Shown piece after piece: positions 9,693 through 21,589 of a stretch of 64,000 nt of DNA. Every line of letters begins with the position of its first letter. The stretch's first letter is position 1. Location of the stretch: NCBI GenBank assembly GCA_900491605.1, contig UESW01004361.1, positions 528,886 to 592,885 of the forward strand. The letters run 5' to 3'. Source of the stretch: Calamus simplicifolius. Taxonomy: Eukaryota; Streptophyta; Magnoliopsida; Arecales; Arecaceae. A program made the position numbers and the translations under genes. The notes beneath the pieces are model-generated. The model did no database searches and was not told the origin of the DNA. It worked only from the letters and a program-made list of their open reading frames with translations.

Positions 9693-10883
9693 GAGGCCGG
9701 CCGGGGCTGTCCCTGCTGGACCCGGACTTTTGTTGCTGAGAGCCGATGGTAGACCGCTCTGCCAGTGGTACACTGCGCTTCATGCCTGGCTGGCCCAGGG
9801 CTTTGGTGCCGACCGGGGTCGGGCTTCATGCCTAGCTGGCCCAGGGCTTTGGTGTCGGCGCTTGGGGCCGGCCGGGGCCGTCCCTGCTGGACCCGAACAT
9901 TTGTTGCTGAGAGCCGGTGGTAGACCGATCTGCCAGTGGTACAATGGGCTTCATGCCTGGCTGGCCCAGGGCTTTGGTGCCGACCGGGGTCGGGCTTCAT
10001 GCCTGGCTGGCCCAAGGCTTTGGTGCCGGCGCTTGGGGCCGGCCGGGGCTGTCCCTGTTGGACCCGGACTTTTGTTGCTGAGAGCCGGTGGTACACCGCT
10101 CTGCCAGTGGTACACTGGGCTTCATGCCTGGCTGGCCCAGGGCTTTGGTGCCGACCGGGGTCGGGCTTCCTGCCTGGCTGGCCCAGGGCTTTGGTGCCGG
10201 CGCTTGGGGCCGGCCGGGGCCGTCCCTGCTGGACCCGAACTTTTGTTGCCGAGAGCCGATGGTAAACCGCTCTGCCAGTGGTACACTGGGCTTCATGCCT
10301 AACTGGCCCAGGGCTTTGGTGCCGATCGGGGTCGGGCTTCATGCCTAGCTGGCCCAGGGCTTTGGTGTCGGCGCTTGGGGCCGGCTAGGGCTGTCCCTGC
10401 TGGACCCGGACTTTTGTTGCTGAGAGTCGGTGGTAGACCGCTCTGCCAGTGGTACACTGGGCTTCATGCCTGGCTGGCCCAGGGCTTTGGTGCCGATCGG
10501 GATGGGCTTCATGCCTGGCTGGCCCAGGGCTTTGGTGCCGGTGCTTGGGGCCGGCCGGGGCCGTCCCTACTGGACCCGGACTTTTGTTGCTGAGAGCCGG
10601 TGGTAGACCGTTTTGCCAGTGGTACACTGGGCTTCATGCCTGGCTAGCCTAGGGCTTTGGTGCCGGCGCTTGGGGCCGGCCGGGGCTGTCCCTGCTGGAC
10701 CCGAACTTTTGTTGCTAAGAGCCGGTGGTAGACCGCTCTGCCAGTGGTACACTGTGCTTCAGGCCTGGCTGGCCCAGGGCTTTGGTGCCGACCGGGGTCG
10801 GGCTTCATGCCTGGCTGGCCCAGGGATTTGGTGCCGGCGCTTGGGGCCGGCCGGGGCCGTCCCTGCTGGACCCGGACTTTTGT
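9693..10883. repeat. 171-bp GC-rich tandem array, about 7 units
   Basis: The block GGGGCCGGCCGGGGC recurs with its CCGG at 9697, 9868, 10039, 10210, 10381, 10551, 10676 and 10847. The period is therefore 171 bases, except one 170 and one 125. Each full unit contains a 46-base internal duplication (GGCTTCATGCCTGGCTGGCC...), and the 125-base unit lacks exactly one such sub-repeat. Because 171 is 57 codons, frames stay open on both strands; the long ORFs (for example 9679-10302 plus, 9686-10342 minus) are a by-product and not evidence of a protein. Confidence 0.93.
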
Positions 10884-11455
10884 ACGCCAAAGCGAGGTTG
10901 GCCTTGGATGTTGATGCAAGGTAGATCTTTCCTGCATGACATTTTAAGTATTAATGAAAGAACTGTCTTAAGTGCAATGTACTTAGCTCTTGTAGCACCC
11001 ATGTTTTTCCTTTCATGGATTTGAGCACTTCTGCTCGCTGGTGGTCTGCCCCCCAGGGAGTCATGTTAGTCGGATTGGAAGTGTCATTGTCCTTACTTGG
11101 GCCTTCCCTCGCATTGGAGGCCAGGATGAGATGTCTAGCCGGGAAGAAGGTAGGAACCGGGACAAAGCTGGAGTTCGTTGAGGAAAGCCCCGACAGTCGG
11201 CGGTCATTGAAGACGAGCGGCCGGGAGAGTCCACTGAGGGTGGATGATTAGGAGAAGATGTTGCTGGGAGGCCCCTTTGCCTAGCTCTTTCTTTGAAGAG
11301 ATTGATTGCCCTTGGTGCTGAAGCTTGAGAGCAGCTAGAACGAAATGCGTAAAAGGTCCCAGGCTCGGTTTGGCTCTCGGCCTACCACCAGAAATTGACA
11401 TGCCCATAAATCCTTGAGATGACGAATAATGTCTCAAGTTCATCCTTTTTGGAAA
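10884..11455. other. Unique internal sequence of truncated gypsy element
   Basis: Contains TATTAATGAAAGAACTG near 10948, which resembles the TATTAATGAAAATACC 3' end of the antisense gene at 63803-63900, so it may be the 3' end of a lost antisense gene. No protein was recognised in 11015-11443. Confidence 0.35.
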
Positions 11456-11674
11456 TTATTCTTCGACCCATGCTGCATTCCGCCTCTGGTCGATGAAAGT
11501 AGCTGAAGTTGGTGGTGAGTGAGGAGTAGAGAGAATGGTCCCTTGTTGCTCAGTGTGACATGGATGCCCCCCGGCATGATTGGTGAGGACCTTCCGGGCG
11601 TGCGTCACCACCAAAGACTTGACGCTGCCCCCAGCGTAGCTGGTGGAGACCTCTTGCGCACGGGTCTTCACCAT
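11456..11674 (-). pseudogene. gag N-terminus-like fragment
   Basis: The minus strand encodes MVKTRAQEVSTSYAGG..., about 80 bases from the primer-site region. Starts of the type MVxTRAQ are common in plant gypsy gag proteins. The 72-residue frame ends without any recognisable capsid domain, so this is a remnant. Confidence 0.4.
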
Positions 11675-11734
11675 TGCTTAAGAGCTCGGGGAAGGAGGAG
11701 TTGTCGATTGCCAATTCGAAATCTCTCTTAATCC

Positions 11735-11756
11735 CCCCCTACCTGGCGCGCCAATC
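11735..11756 (-). other. Primer-binding-site region
   Basis: The minus strand reads GATTGGCGCGCCAGG next to the LTR end. The intact Tat element has GATTGGCGCTAGAGG at the same place (15953). The tRNA used is not assigned. Confidence 0.5.
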
Positions 11757-12269
11757 TGATAACGCCAAATCATCGGCCTCGAGCGTGTGGTCGCCTCCTC
11801 CAGCGAGCTCCTCACGCCTGCAAGCAAGTCCCGGGGGCCGAAGATTCTGGTGGGGACCCTCCGACGCTCAAGTCAGTGGTCTGGGCATCAGCCGTGAGCT
11901 TGAGGAAGCTCGAAAGAGAGAGAGAGATGGCTCCGAGAGAGAGATCTCTCGTTGTGAGCGCTTAGGGGTGTCAAGAGCGTGTTACCTGGTCGGGAGTCCC
12001 TCTTACCCATCTTATATGTGCTTAAGAGTTTGTCTGGCTTGAGTGGTTGAGGCCTTGTAATGATGACCTTGATGGGTGAAGTGTCAGAGCTGATGTCTGT
12101 GAGGCATGGGGTTCTACCACTTTGTCAAAGTATTTAAGGTGATGGTAGCAATGGCAGAACTTGCCTCCTTTTTTGATATGTCAAGACTGTAGGTCAAGTC
12201 CCATCAAGGTCGGTGGCTGCAACTGGTTGGTGGATCCTATTCCATCGGAGAAGGGAAAGAAGGGGCCAT

Positions 12270-13170
12270 CCTCCCTGCTGGAAGGTGCCGGGGCCTCCTG
12301 GCTAGGACAGGCCGGGGCCGGCTGGAAGGTGCCGGGGCCGCTTGGCTTGGACAGGCCGGGGCCAGCTAGGAAGGTGCCGGGGCCGCCTGGCCGGGATAGG
12401 CCGGGGCCGGCTGGAAGGTGCCGGGGTCGCCAGGCCGGGACAGGCCGGGGCCGGCTGGAAGGTGCCGGGATCGCCTGGCCGGGATAGGCCGGGGTCGGCT
12501 GGAAGGTGCCGGGGCCGCCTGGCTTGGACAGGCTGGGGCCGGCTGGAAGGTGCCTGGGCCGCCTGGCTGGGATAGGCCAGGGCCGGCTGGAAGGTGTCGG
12601 GGCCGCCTGGCTTGGACAGGCCGGGGCCGGCTGGAAGGTTGCTGGGGCCGCCTGGCTGATACAGGCCGGGGCCGGCTGGAAGGTGTCGAGGCAGCCTGGC
12701 TGGAACAGGTCGGGGCCAGCTTGAAGGATGCCGAGGCCGCCTGGCTGATACAGGCCGGGGCCGGCTGGAAGGTGCCGGGGCCGCCTGGCTGGGACAGGTC
12801 GGGGACGGCTGGAAGGTTGCCGAGGCCGCCTGGCTAATACAGGTCGGGGCCGGCTGGAAGGTGCCAGGGCCGCCTGGTTGGGACAGGTCGGGGCCGGTTG
12901 GAAGGTGTCGGGGCCGCCTGGTTTGGACAGGCTGGGGCCGGCTAGCAGGTGCCGGGGCCGCCTAGCTGAGACAGGCCGGGGCTGGCTAGGAAGGTGCCGG
13001 GGCCACCTGGCTGGGACAGGCCGGGGCCGGCTGGAAGGTGCCGGGGCCGCCTGGCTGGGACAGGCCGGGGCTGGCTAGGAAGGTGCCGGGGCCGGCTAGG
13101 AAGGTGCCGGGGCCGCCTGGCTTGGACAGGCCGGGGCCCGCTAGGAAGGTGCTGGGGCCGCCTGGCTTGG
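12270..13170. repeat. 44-45-bp GC-rich tandem array in LTR, about 20 units
   Basis: Units of the form GGAAGGTGCCGGGGCCGCC then TGGCT(G/T)GGACAGGCCGG repeat with a period of 44-45 bases, for example GGAAGGTG at 12324, 12369 and 12413. Units differ by several bases, so the array is older than the 89-bp array at 60125. The ORFs over it come from repetition. Confidence 0.92.
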
Positions 13171-13425
13171 GGCTGTCGGCCAAGGAGCTGTCGGCCTTCG
13201 GGACCGACGGTCTTGGAGATGGCGGCCTTGGAGGTGCCGGTCTTTGGGGCCGACTATCTTGGGGCCGTCGGTCAAGGAGCTATCGGCCTTCGGGGCCGAC
13301 GGTCTTGGAGGTGCCGGCCTTGGAGGTGCCGGTCTTTGGGGCCGACTATCTGGAGGCTGGCGCTGGAGGCCGTAGCCAAAGGCCGGCGCTGGGGGCTAGC
13401 GCTGGAGGCCGGCGCTGGGTTCAGC
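13171..13425. repeat. Diverged GC-rich repeats
   Basis: Looser repeats of GGGGCCGAC(G/T)(G/A)TCTTGG and GAGGTGCCGG(T/C)CTT follow the 45-bp array, with units of about 30-70 bases. They continue the same GC-rich domain of the LTR. Confidence 0.75.
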
Positions 13426-13489
13426 TGTCATCATTTTTGAAAATCGCGCAAAAAATAATATCACCCAGAGAAATCGATCAGCCGTATCA

Positions 13490-14836
13490 GCTTTCATCCG
13501 GCTGAGACCCGGGAGAAGGGTTGATGCAAATCCCCTGTTCCAATCGGGTGCCAAACTCTATGGCCCCCTCTTCGTCTTGTTCTCTCTCTTGAAAAGGTAC
13601 ATGGTGGAGCAGATATTGGTTCCCTCTTCCATGTCGACTTCCCCATTTCCTTCTTGTATTTATTTTATTTTATTTTTTGCATTTTCTTGATCTAACCTTC
13701 CTCTTGACATTTTTCATTCTCTACCGTTGCACTTTTTCTTTATATTCTTTTGGTTGAGTTTAATCAAATCTTGCTCTTGCGCTCCTGTATAGAACCCAAG
13801 GGTCACTACTTCTATCTCAATTCCTACTTAGCTTGACACTAGGAACCACGAACTAGGTCCCATCTTGAGTACGTAAACACCCTAGGCCTCCTTCTCCATT
13901 CAAAATATCTTGTTGATAAGGATTGGATTAATTTTTAAATTTTGGTATATTTGGAAGTTGTTAAAAAGATTTGACGTTTGAGATAATCATAAGTTATTTT
14001 TTTTGCCGATGCTTTAAAATATTTCTGACGTTTTAAACTTTCAAAAAGCGTCAGCAAACTTCGTTCGAATGATATTTTCCAACACTTTTTATTTTTGACA
14101 CTTTTTAGCGTTGAAAAATGAGCCATTTTTAGCGTCCAATATCTAATATTTATTGTAATGATATTTGCCATATCAAAAAAGATCTGGGCTTTAATTTTTT
14201 TATTGCCAACGATCAGCGTTTGCCTTTTAAACCTTTTAGTCACTTTTAATCCTTGATTTTTAATCTCGTCGAACTGTGTTTCTTCATGGTGAAGCACTCA
14301 CGCCTGTGAGGATGTTGACGTGAATCACTCGGCGACGATGGGAATCACTTGGTGAAGCACTCACGCTGTCCTCACATCGAACAATGTTTATTTACGGTGA
14401 AGCACTCACGCGTTAATTGATGGGAGAAAATCCCAAACGCGTTAATTGGTGGGAGCAAATCCCAAACTACTGGACGTTGGCGTTGGTGGAGGAATCAAGG
14501 ATTTAGCTGGGCGTTGGTGGATATAGGCGTCAGGTGTTAGTTGAAAACAAATCCCAAATTGGAATTTAAAAAATCTTGGGGTTGGCATTTGATTGAGAAC
14601 AAATCCTAAAGATTTGGTTGAGGATAAATTCAAAATTTTGATTGAGGACAAATCCCAAACGCTGGTGGTAGAACAAATTATGAAGCCAATTAAGCCTATA
14701 CCCACTCTGGCCATAAGATGTCCAACCAGCTCAAAATGTTAGGTAGGCCAAACCCAAGACTCATGGTCATTGAAATAAAATAATTTATTTGATGAGTTAT
14801 TTTTTATCATGCTATATAAAAATTAGAGATACATCC
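13490..14836. other. Inter-element DNA; possible DNA-transposon end fragment
   Basis: Flank between two gypsy elements. At 13970-14225 the motifs GACGTTT, AGCGTC and TTTTTAGCGT recur on both strands, as in CACTA subterminal regions, but no CACTA end was found. GGTGAAGCACTCACGC occurs three times (14287, 14351, 14391) and AAATCCCAAA several times at 14430-14660. The minus ORF at 13935-14297 covers the AT-rich part and has no recognisable domain. Confidence 0.4.
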
Positions 14837-15952
14837 TGTTGGGGGGGGGGGGGGGGGGGGTTAAAATTTTCATGCGACATTAATCATGCATGCGGCTAAG
14901 GTCAGCCCTGATTCCCATTCGATCGAGCGACGCCCGCCAACGATAGGTTGGGGAATTGAGATGCTCCAGCCCCTCATCGGATCAGGGGTCCTTGTGGTAC
15001 CGACCTATCCCGTCTATCGGCCCTAGCCGAGCTATCGACCTCCTTCTGTCGGCTTCTCCAGCCGACCTATCCCGTCTATCGGCCCCAGCCGAGCCATCAA
15101 CCTCCTTCGGTCGGCTTCTCCAGCCGACCTATCCCGTCTCTCGGACCCATCTAGGCTATTGACCTTCGTCCGTCGGTTCTTCTAACCGACCTATCTCCCT
15201 CCTTAGCCTTGATTTCCAGGCTGCCGTTTTAGCTCAGCTCAGTCCGAGCGACACTACCCCCTCCGCAGAATTCGACGCGGGTAACCGACCTATCTCCCTC
15301 CTTGGCCCTGATTGCCAGGCTGCCGTTTTAGCTCAGCTCAGTCCGAGCGACACTACCCCCTCCGCAGAATTCAACGCGGGAAAGCCCAAACTTCCGAGAT
15401 CCTAAGTGGAAATCATATCAGAAAGTGGCCTAAGGGAGCCTAACACTTTGGGACCTACGCCCCCGTCAGATCCCTAGGCAGCAACAAGTTCTTCCAGCCG
15501 TCGATCCACTAACTAATCGGATACGGATCCTACCAGACTCGCAACAAACTGTATTTGAATCCCAACGGCCTTCGGGCCCACGACGCTCCTCCCTAACGAT
15601 CAGGTGATCCTCTATAAATACTGTAGCTCCAGACCCCCTGAGGTAGGCGCACATTCTTGGATACTATTCCCCTTCTTTTCTCTCTGCACACTTGCTCACT
15701 CTGTCGCTCTTAGCCCCCTATTCTACCATTATTGCTCTGCCCAGAGCTCTCTGGAGGAACTCTCCAGTGAGAGCCTTCTCCTCTCATCTTGTTGCCCGTT
15801 GGTCCCTTACTGACTTGAGCGTCGGAGGGTCTTCCGCGGAGGGCCACCCCCAACGCCTCCCGCATGTAGGCTTCCTTGCAGGTCCGCCCAGGAGGGAGCT
15901 CGATCAGGAGACCGAACACGCCCGAGTCGAGGAGCGGATTTCGGCGACAACA
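14837..15952 (+). repeat. 5' LTR of 16.5-kb Tat element
   Basis: Begins TGTT plus a run of 20 G and ends CGGCGACAACA. It contains three tandem units of about 63 bases (CGACCTATCCCGTCT at 15001, 15063, 15126) and two of about 97 bases (CCGACCTATCTCCCTCCTT at 15186 and 15283), also present in the other LTR. The G run is only 6 in the 3' LTR. Confidence 0.95.
15611..15620 (+). promoter_or_regulatory. TATA box of Tat 5' LTR
   Basis: TCTATAAATA lies about 775 bases into the LTR; the 3' LTR has the same box at about 31009-31018. Transcription would start about 30 bases downstream. Confidence 0.7.
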
Positions 15953-15972
15953 GATTGGCGCTAGAGGAAGGG
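15953..15972 (+). other. Primer binding site region of Tat element
   Basis: GATTGGCGCTAGAGGAAGGG follows the LTR end directly. The TTGGCGCTAGA(A/G)GGA form is usual for Tat elements. I do not assign the tRNA. Confidence 0.65.
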
Positions 15973-16037
15973 CCTCAAGTCCCTAAAAATTTGTAACCCA
16001 GGAGACAAGGTTCTTGGTCTGTAAGAGAAATCCTCCC

Positions 16038-17637
16038 ATGGCCAACCAGAAGAAGGCAGTGTCGGATGTCCGGGATCAGGCCGCTTCTTAAAGGCCTGAT
16101 CTAGTGAACAATGTTGCGCCTCCATCGGCGGCCCCGGTGTCCCAGGACCAGTTCGCTCTACTGCTCCAGCAGGTGCAGGCTCTGGCCACCCTGATCCAGG
16201 GGCGCCCAGAGGTCCCCCATCCGGCTGCCCCTATCCCTCGCTCCCCAGAGGAGGAGGCGGCCCCCATGCATCCGGCGATCTCTTCTTCCGGTCTGCATGG
16301 AATCGCGGACCCTCCTCGCCATCCCAAGAAGCCAAAGCGGCTCCCCAGCTAGCCCACGGAAAAAACTTCCCCGGGCCTCGGCGAGCTCGATCCCTCTCTT
16401 CGGTATATTCTCGCCATGACTCCACTCCATCTCAGTGTCCTCCTCACCCCGCTCCCTCTGCTCTCTTCGACGAAGAGATCCGCCAACAGCTCCGGGAAAT
16501 ACGGCAAGAGCTGGATGCCGCAAAGCAAGCCCAGCCGCTCCAGCCTAGGGCGGAGCCGGGTGTCCCCTTCTCTAAGGGGATCATGGAAGAAGTTATTCCC
16601 TCCCATCTGAAGCTGCTCGCTATCGAGCCCTATCATGACTCCTCTGATCCGGACGACCATCTCAGCAACTTCAAATCGATAATGATGTTCCACGGAGCAT
16701 CAGACGCGGTTCCCTGCCACGCTTTCCCTTCTACCCTTCGGGGATATGCCCGGACTTGGTTCAACGCCTTAAAGCCAAGGTCCGTCGATTCCTTCGATGA
16801 ACTGAGCCATCTTTTCATCAGCCAGTTCGTCAGCAGCCGCCGCCTGCGATGGAGGTCCGACTCCCTCTTGAGGTTAAGCAGAAAGAGGGGGAGTCCTTAA
16901 GAAGTTATCTTGGCCGTTTTAATAAGGCCATGCTGGAGGTGGATCACCTCAATCATGAAGTGGCTATGTCCGCCTTAGCCAGAGGAGTTTTGAAGGAGAG
17001 CGACTTTTACCTAGTAATGGAGGTCAGCTACCCTTCGACCCTCTCTGACATGATGGCCCTGGCCGACAAATATGCCAGGGTCGAGGAGTCTCGGAGAGCC
17101 GCTCGAGCCGAGCTAGCAAGGAAGAAAGAACCCGGGCGCCCTGACAGGCACCGACCTACCGGCCAACCGAGTCCACCCCGACGCTAGAGAGTCCCGCGGC
17201 CACCACCAAGGGACCGTTCCTGAAGCCCACCTCGAGGATTCCGTCGCTTCACTCCTCTCACTGCCCCGAGAGCGGAGATTCTCATGGAGATCGAGCGCCA
17301 GCTTCCCCGACCTCCCCCTCTTCGAGGAAACGCAGCCCGCAGGGACCCCACTAAATACTGCCGCTATCACCGCGACCATGGTCACGACACTGAGGAGTGC
17401 TGGCAGCTCAGAAATGAGATCGAAAGGCTCATTCAGCGGGGCAGGTTGGATCGCTTCAGAGGAGCTCCCGAACCAAGGAACGGGGGCGATCGCCGACCCA
17501 AGCCCCAGCAAAAACCTCTCCCTCCTCCCAATCCGCTAGTTGCTGGTCACATTAATGTCATCAAGGCGGTCCACGATCCTGTAGGCGGGGAGGACGAAGA
17601 AGAAGGCCCAGCAGCAAAGAAAGCAAGGCCTGGCTAA
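16038..17637 (+). pseudogene. Tat gag, frameshifted
   Basis: The start ATG at 16038 (MANQKKAVSD) is followed by TAA at 16089 and another stop near 16350. The capsid domain (retrotransposon gag, PF03732 type) lies at about 16440-17160: EPYHDSSDPDDHLSNFK, then a frameshift near 16850, then GESLRSYLGRFNKAML. A basic tail and the Tat-type CCHC-like block KYCRYHRDHGHDTEECWQLR (about 17356-17420) follow in 17284-17637. Gag would package the RNA. At least three breaks prevent an intact product. Confidence 0.9.
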
Positions 17638-17691
17638 CTCTCCTTTTCTGATGATGACTTTCAGGGAATACAGTTCCCACATGATGATGCT

Positions 17692-20600
17692 TTGGTTGTA
17701 TCTCTGAATCTGAACAATTACGATGTAAACCAAATTTTGGTCGATAGTGGAAGCTCTGTTAACGTTTTGTACCTCGATGTGTTTATAAAAATGAAGCTCC
17801 TCGTAGAGAACCTTTGGGCCGTGGATTCCACCCTCGTGGGGTTCACGGGCGATGTAGTTGTCCCGGAAGGAACCGTCACCCTGGCAGTTCGGGCGGGGAC
17901 CTGGCCCGATGCAGCCACTGTTCATACGGATTTTCTGCTGACCAAGCTTCGGTCACCCTACAACGCAATATTCGGGAGGCCAGGCTTGGTATCCCTCAAA
18001 GCCATCGTCTCCATCCCGCACCTGTCCATGAAGTTTCCCACCGAGCAAGGAGTCGGTGTTGTCCAAGGGAACCAAGCCATAGCTCGGCAGTGTTATGTCG
18101 CCAGCCTTCAGTCCAAAATGCCCGAGATCGATGGGCTGGACGCTCGGGAGGACTTCGTCGAGCAGAGAGGAGAGCCGGCCGAAGAACTGGAAGAAGTTCC
18201 ATTGGATGAAGCTCGGTCTGACCAAACGATAAGAGTCAAATCGTTGTTGAAAGAAGAAGTTCGGCTACAGTTGATCAATTTCCTCCGAAGGAATGCCGAC
18301 GTCTTCGCCTGGTCAGCCTTGGATATGCCTGGGATTAGTCCAGACATCCTCGTCCACCGCCTTAACATGGACGAGATGTTCCGACCTATCAAGCAGAAGA
18401 AAAGAAGCTTCGCTCCCGACCGACAGAGAGCAATTAAAGAGGAGGTCGACAAACTCATCAAGGCGGACTTTGTTCGGGAGGTAAATTACCCAAGCTGGTT
18501 GTCTAATGTCGTTATGGTGAAAAAATCAAACGGCAAGTGGCGGATCTGTATCGACTTCATCGACCTAAACAAAGCCTGCCCGAAAGACAGTTTCCCTCTC
18601 CCTCGGATCGACCAGCTCGTGGATGCCACCTCTAGCCACCAGATGTTGTCATTCATGGATGCTTATTTAGGCTACAACCAGATCAGGATGGCCCCCGAAG
18701 ATGAGAAAAAAATGGCCTTCATAACTGACCGAGGTACTTACTGTTACCGCGTTATGCCCTTCGGTCTTAAGAATGCAGGTGCCACATATCAGAGGCTGGT
18801 CAACAAGATTTTCAAGGAGCAGATAGGCAGGAACATGGAGGTCTACGTTGATGATATGCTGGTCAAAAGCAAGAAGGTTTCCCAGCACATTGAATACCTC
18901 TCAGAGAGCTTTGCGACGCTCCGAAGGTACCAGATGAAGCTCAATCCGGCCAAATGCGCTTCGGCGTCACCTCAGGGAAATTTTTGGGCTTTATGGTCTC
19001 TCAACGAGGTATTGAAGCCAACCCGCAGAAGATTCAAGCCCTTCAACAAATGGCGCCGCCCTCGTCCATCAAGGAGGTTCAACGCCTTACGGGTAGGATT
19101 GCAGCCCTCAACCGCTTCGTAGCCCGGTCGGCCGAAAGGGGCCTCCCCTTCTTCAAAGCACTCCGGTCTGCCAAGAACTTCCAGTGGACCCCCGAGTGTC
19201 AGAAGTCTTTCAAAGACCTCAAAAGGTATCTTGGCTCACCGCCTCTCCTCAGCAGCCCCAATCCAGGAGAAATGCTGTATCTGTACCTGGCGGTTTCTGA
19301 AGGCGCGGTTAGCTCGGTCCTGACAAAAAGGAGAGTAAGACCCAGAGGCCGATCTACTATGTTAGTAAGCTGCTCCGGGATGCCAAAACAAGATACACCC
19401 AAGTCAAAAAACTGGTGTTGTCCCTGATAACGTCAGTTTGGAGATTGCGGCCGTATTTCCAGGCGCATTCCATGACAGTCCTCACCGACCAGCCAATTAA
19501 GGCAGTGGTCCATCGTCCCGAGACGTCAGGAAGGATGGCCAAATGGGCTGTTGAGCTAAGCGAGCATGACATCCAATATCGGCTCCGCCCGGCCATCAAA
19601 GCGCAGGTTCTAGCCGACTTTATTCTCGAATGCACCATTCCAGAAGATGGCTCCGCTCCGGATTCCTCGGGGCATCCAAAACCAAGCACCCGGTGGCTGC
19701 TCCACGTCGACGGATCCTCAAACTCTGGTGGCTCCGGGGCAGGTCTGGTTCTAACCAGCCCTGAAGGAGCGACTTTCGAATACGACATTAGATTCTCCTT
19801 CCCAGCTTCCAACAACGAGGCCGAGTACGAAGCTCTAGTCGCCGGGCTCCGGATCGCCCGCGACCTAAAGGTGGAAAGGCTAACCGCCTTCACTGACTCT
19901 CAGCTGATTACCGGACATGTGCAGGGAGAATTCGAGGCCCGAAAGCCGAACATGATCCGATATCTCCAAGAGGTGCGGAACTTACTCTCTCACTTTTTTG
20001 AATTTGAGGTCGACCGGATCCCTAGGGCCAAAAATGCTCGTGCCGACCTGTTATCTCGGCTGGCAACTGTGGAAATGATGGATGCCAAACATAAGTTCCA
20101 TTTGGAGACCTTGGAGAAGCCCAGCATCGCCGATATTGATCGGGTAATGCAAATTGAGGCTGAGCCATCCTGGTTCGACCCGATCCAGAAATATCTCAAA
20201 GAAGGATCGCTCCCAACCGACCGAAAGGAAGCCAAAAAGCTGAAGTTGCAAGCCGCCAGCTATGTACTGATTGATGGCCAGCTTTACAAGCGATCTTTCT
20301 CCGCGCCACTGCTCAGATGCCTTCGCCCGTCTGAGGCCAACTATGCCCTCCGAGAGGTGCACGAAGGAATTTACGGAAGTCATTTAGGGAGCCGGTCCCT
20401 GTGCCACAAGGTGTTGCGCCAAGGGTACTACTGGCCGACCATGCAAAAGGATGCCGACGATCTCGTCCGAACCTGTGACCCCTACCAGAAGCACTCCAAT
20501 ATCCAGAGGCTCCCCTCCAGCAGTCTGGTTCCCATCTCCTCCGCTTGGCCCTTTGCTAAGTGGGGGATGAATATTCTGGGCCCCTTTCCCCCTGCCATGG

Positions 20601-21403
20601 GACAGCGGAAGTTTTTGTTCGTCGCAATCGATTACTTCACCAAGTGGGTCGAAGCCAAGGCAGTGGCTCAAATAATCGAAGCTCGAGCGAGAGACTTCGT
20701 GTGGAGGTCCATCATCTGCCACTTCGGCCTCCCGCATACCATTATCACCGACAACGGCAAGCAATTTGATAATTTGAAGTTCAGGGAGTTCTGCGGAGAG
20801 CTTGGCATCACTCATCACCTAACCTCGGTGGGGCACCCGTAGGCCAATGGGGCGGCCGAGGTAACTAACCGAACTCTACTCCAAGGAATCAAAGCTCGAC
20901 TCTCCAGAGCTCGTGGCAGGTGGGCAGATGAATTGCACCATGTCTTGTGGGCCTACCGCACCACCCCGAGAGTGCCCATAGGCGAGACCCCCTTTCGGAT
21001 GGCTTTCGGCATAGAAGCTGTTATCCCGGTGAAGATAGGACTCCCCTCTTTGCGGGTGGAGAGTTACTTGGAGGAGGCCAGCAATGAGTAGCTCCGTACC
21101 AACCTCGACCTAGTGGAAGAGATTAGAGAGAGGACTCGGATCAGGATTGCCGCCTATCAGCAGAGGGTGTTCCGCTACCACGCCTCCAGAGTCAAAGGAA
21201 AATCCTTCTCTCTCGGTGACCTTGTCCTCCGGAAAGCATCCGTCTCCAAACCGCTAGAGCAAGGGAAGCTATCACCAAATTGGGAAGGCCCATACCAAGT
21301 AGCGGAAGTCGTTGGACCTGGTACTTACAAACTCCAGGATTTGGACAGGAAGTCCATCCCCCGGACATGGAACTCGGACAACCTCCGCATATACTATCAG
21401 TAG
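17692..21403 (+). pseudogene. Tat pol: protease, RT, two RNases H, integrase (broken)
   Basis: Protease motif DSGSSVNVLY is near 17743. The reverse transcriptase spans about 18360-18960, with the catalytic YVDDML at 18844. A frameshift near 18955 and another near 19340-19415 cut the first RNase H and connection. The second, archaeal-type RNase H (HVDGSSNSGGSGAGLVL) starts near 19706. The integrase has the zinc-finger His pair (HEGIYGSH, 20359) but CDPYQ where CDxCQ is expected, and DDE-type residues in DYFTKWVEA and TDNGKQFD. TAG at 20840 falls just before the block with the third catalytic residue, and TAG at 21089 follows. The C-terminal SH3-like part (GPYQVAEVVGPGTYKL) ends at 21403. It cannot make a full polyprotein. 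Confidence 0.93.
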
Positions 21404-21589
21404 GGTATGCCCCTTTAACCTGCCCCATTCATAACTTTGGTGTTTTATTCCTTTATCTGCAACACGATCAATCCTTTTGAAAGGTCGTGATAAGAAATAG
21501 AAACATCCGACCCATTCTCGGCAACAACCGATCTATCTGCATCAGAACCCCGTACGTCTACTGGGCCGAGCTAAAAATCAAAATAGCAT
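21404..21589 (+). other. Spacer after Tat pol
   Basis: Short sequence between the pol stop and the tandem array. No feature was seen apart from a TTTTATTCCTTTATC stretch. Confidence 0.5.

Larger units (their letters stand above)
9693..13489 (-). mobile_element. Truncated gypsy (Tat-like) element
   Basis: On the minus strand this has a 5' LTR (11757-13489), then a GATTGGCGC primer-site-like start, as in the intact Tat element at 15953, then a gag-like start and a GC-rich tandem array. No pol domain and no 3' LTR are visible, and the array begins abruptly at 9693 against AT-rich DNA, so the element is truncated or internally deleted. LTR ends (TGATAACGCC on the left; GATCAGCCGTATCA on the right) match the second Tat-like LTR at 59540-61034, which shows they are relatives. 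Confidence 0.65.
11757..13489 (-). repeat. 5' LTR of truncated gypsy element
   Basis: This 1733-bp LTR starts (minus) TGATACGGCTGATC at 13489 and ends GGCGTTATCA at 11757. The relative at 59540-61034 starts TGATATGACTGATC and ends GGCGCCATCA. The shared internal block GGGGACCCTCCGACG(C/A)TCAAGTCAGTGG supports homology. A TATA-like ATATAAGATGG (minus) lies near 12005-12016. More than half of the LTR is tandem repeat. Confidence 0.7.

Noticed and set aside
9679..10924. Long ORFs on both strands (over 200 codons) looking like a repetitive protein
   Set aside because: They follow from a 171-bp GC-rich tandem repeat whose period is divisible by three; no start context, domain or frame preference.
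12161..13505. Gly/Arg/Pro-rich ORFs
   Set aside because: They lie over the 44-45-bp array inside an LTR and switch frame between units.
13935..14297. 120-codon minus ORF
   Set aside because: Low-complexity AT-rich sequence with recurring AGCGT/GACGTT motifs; no domain.
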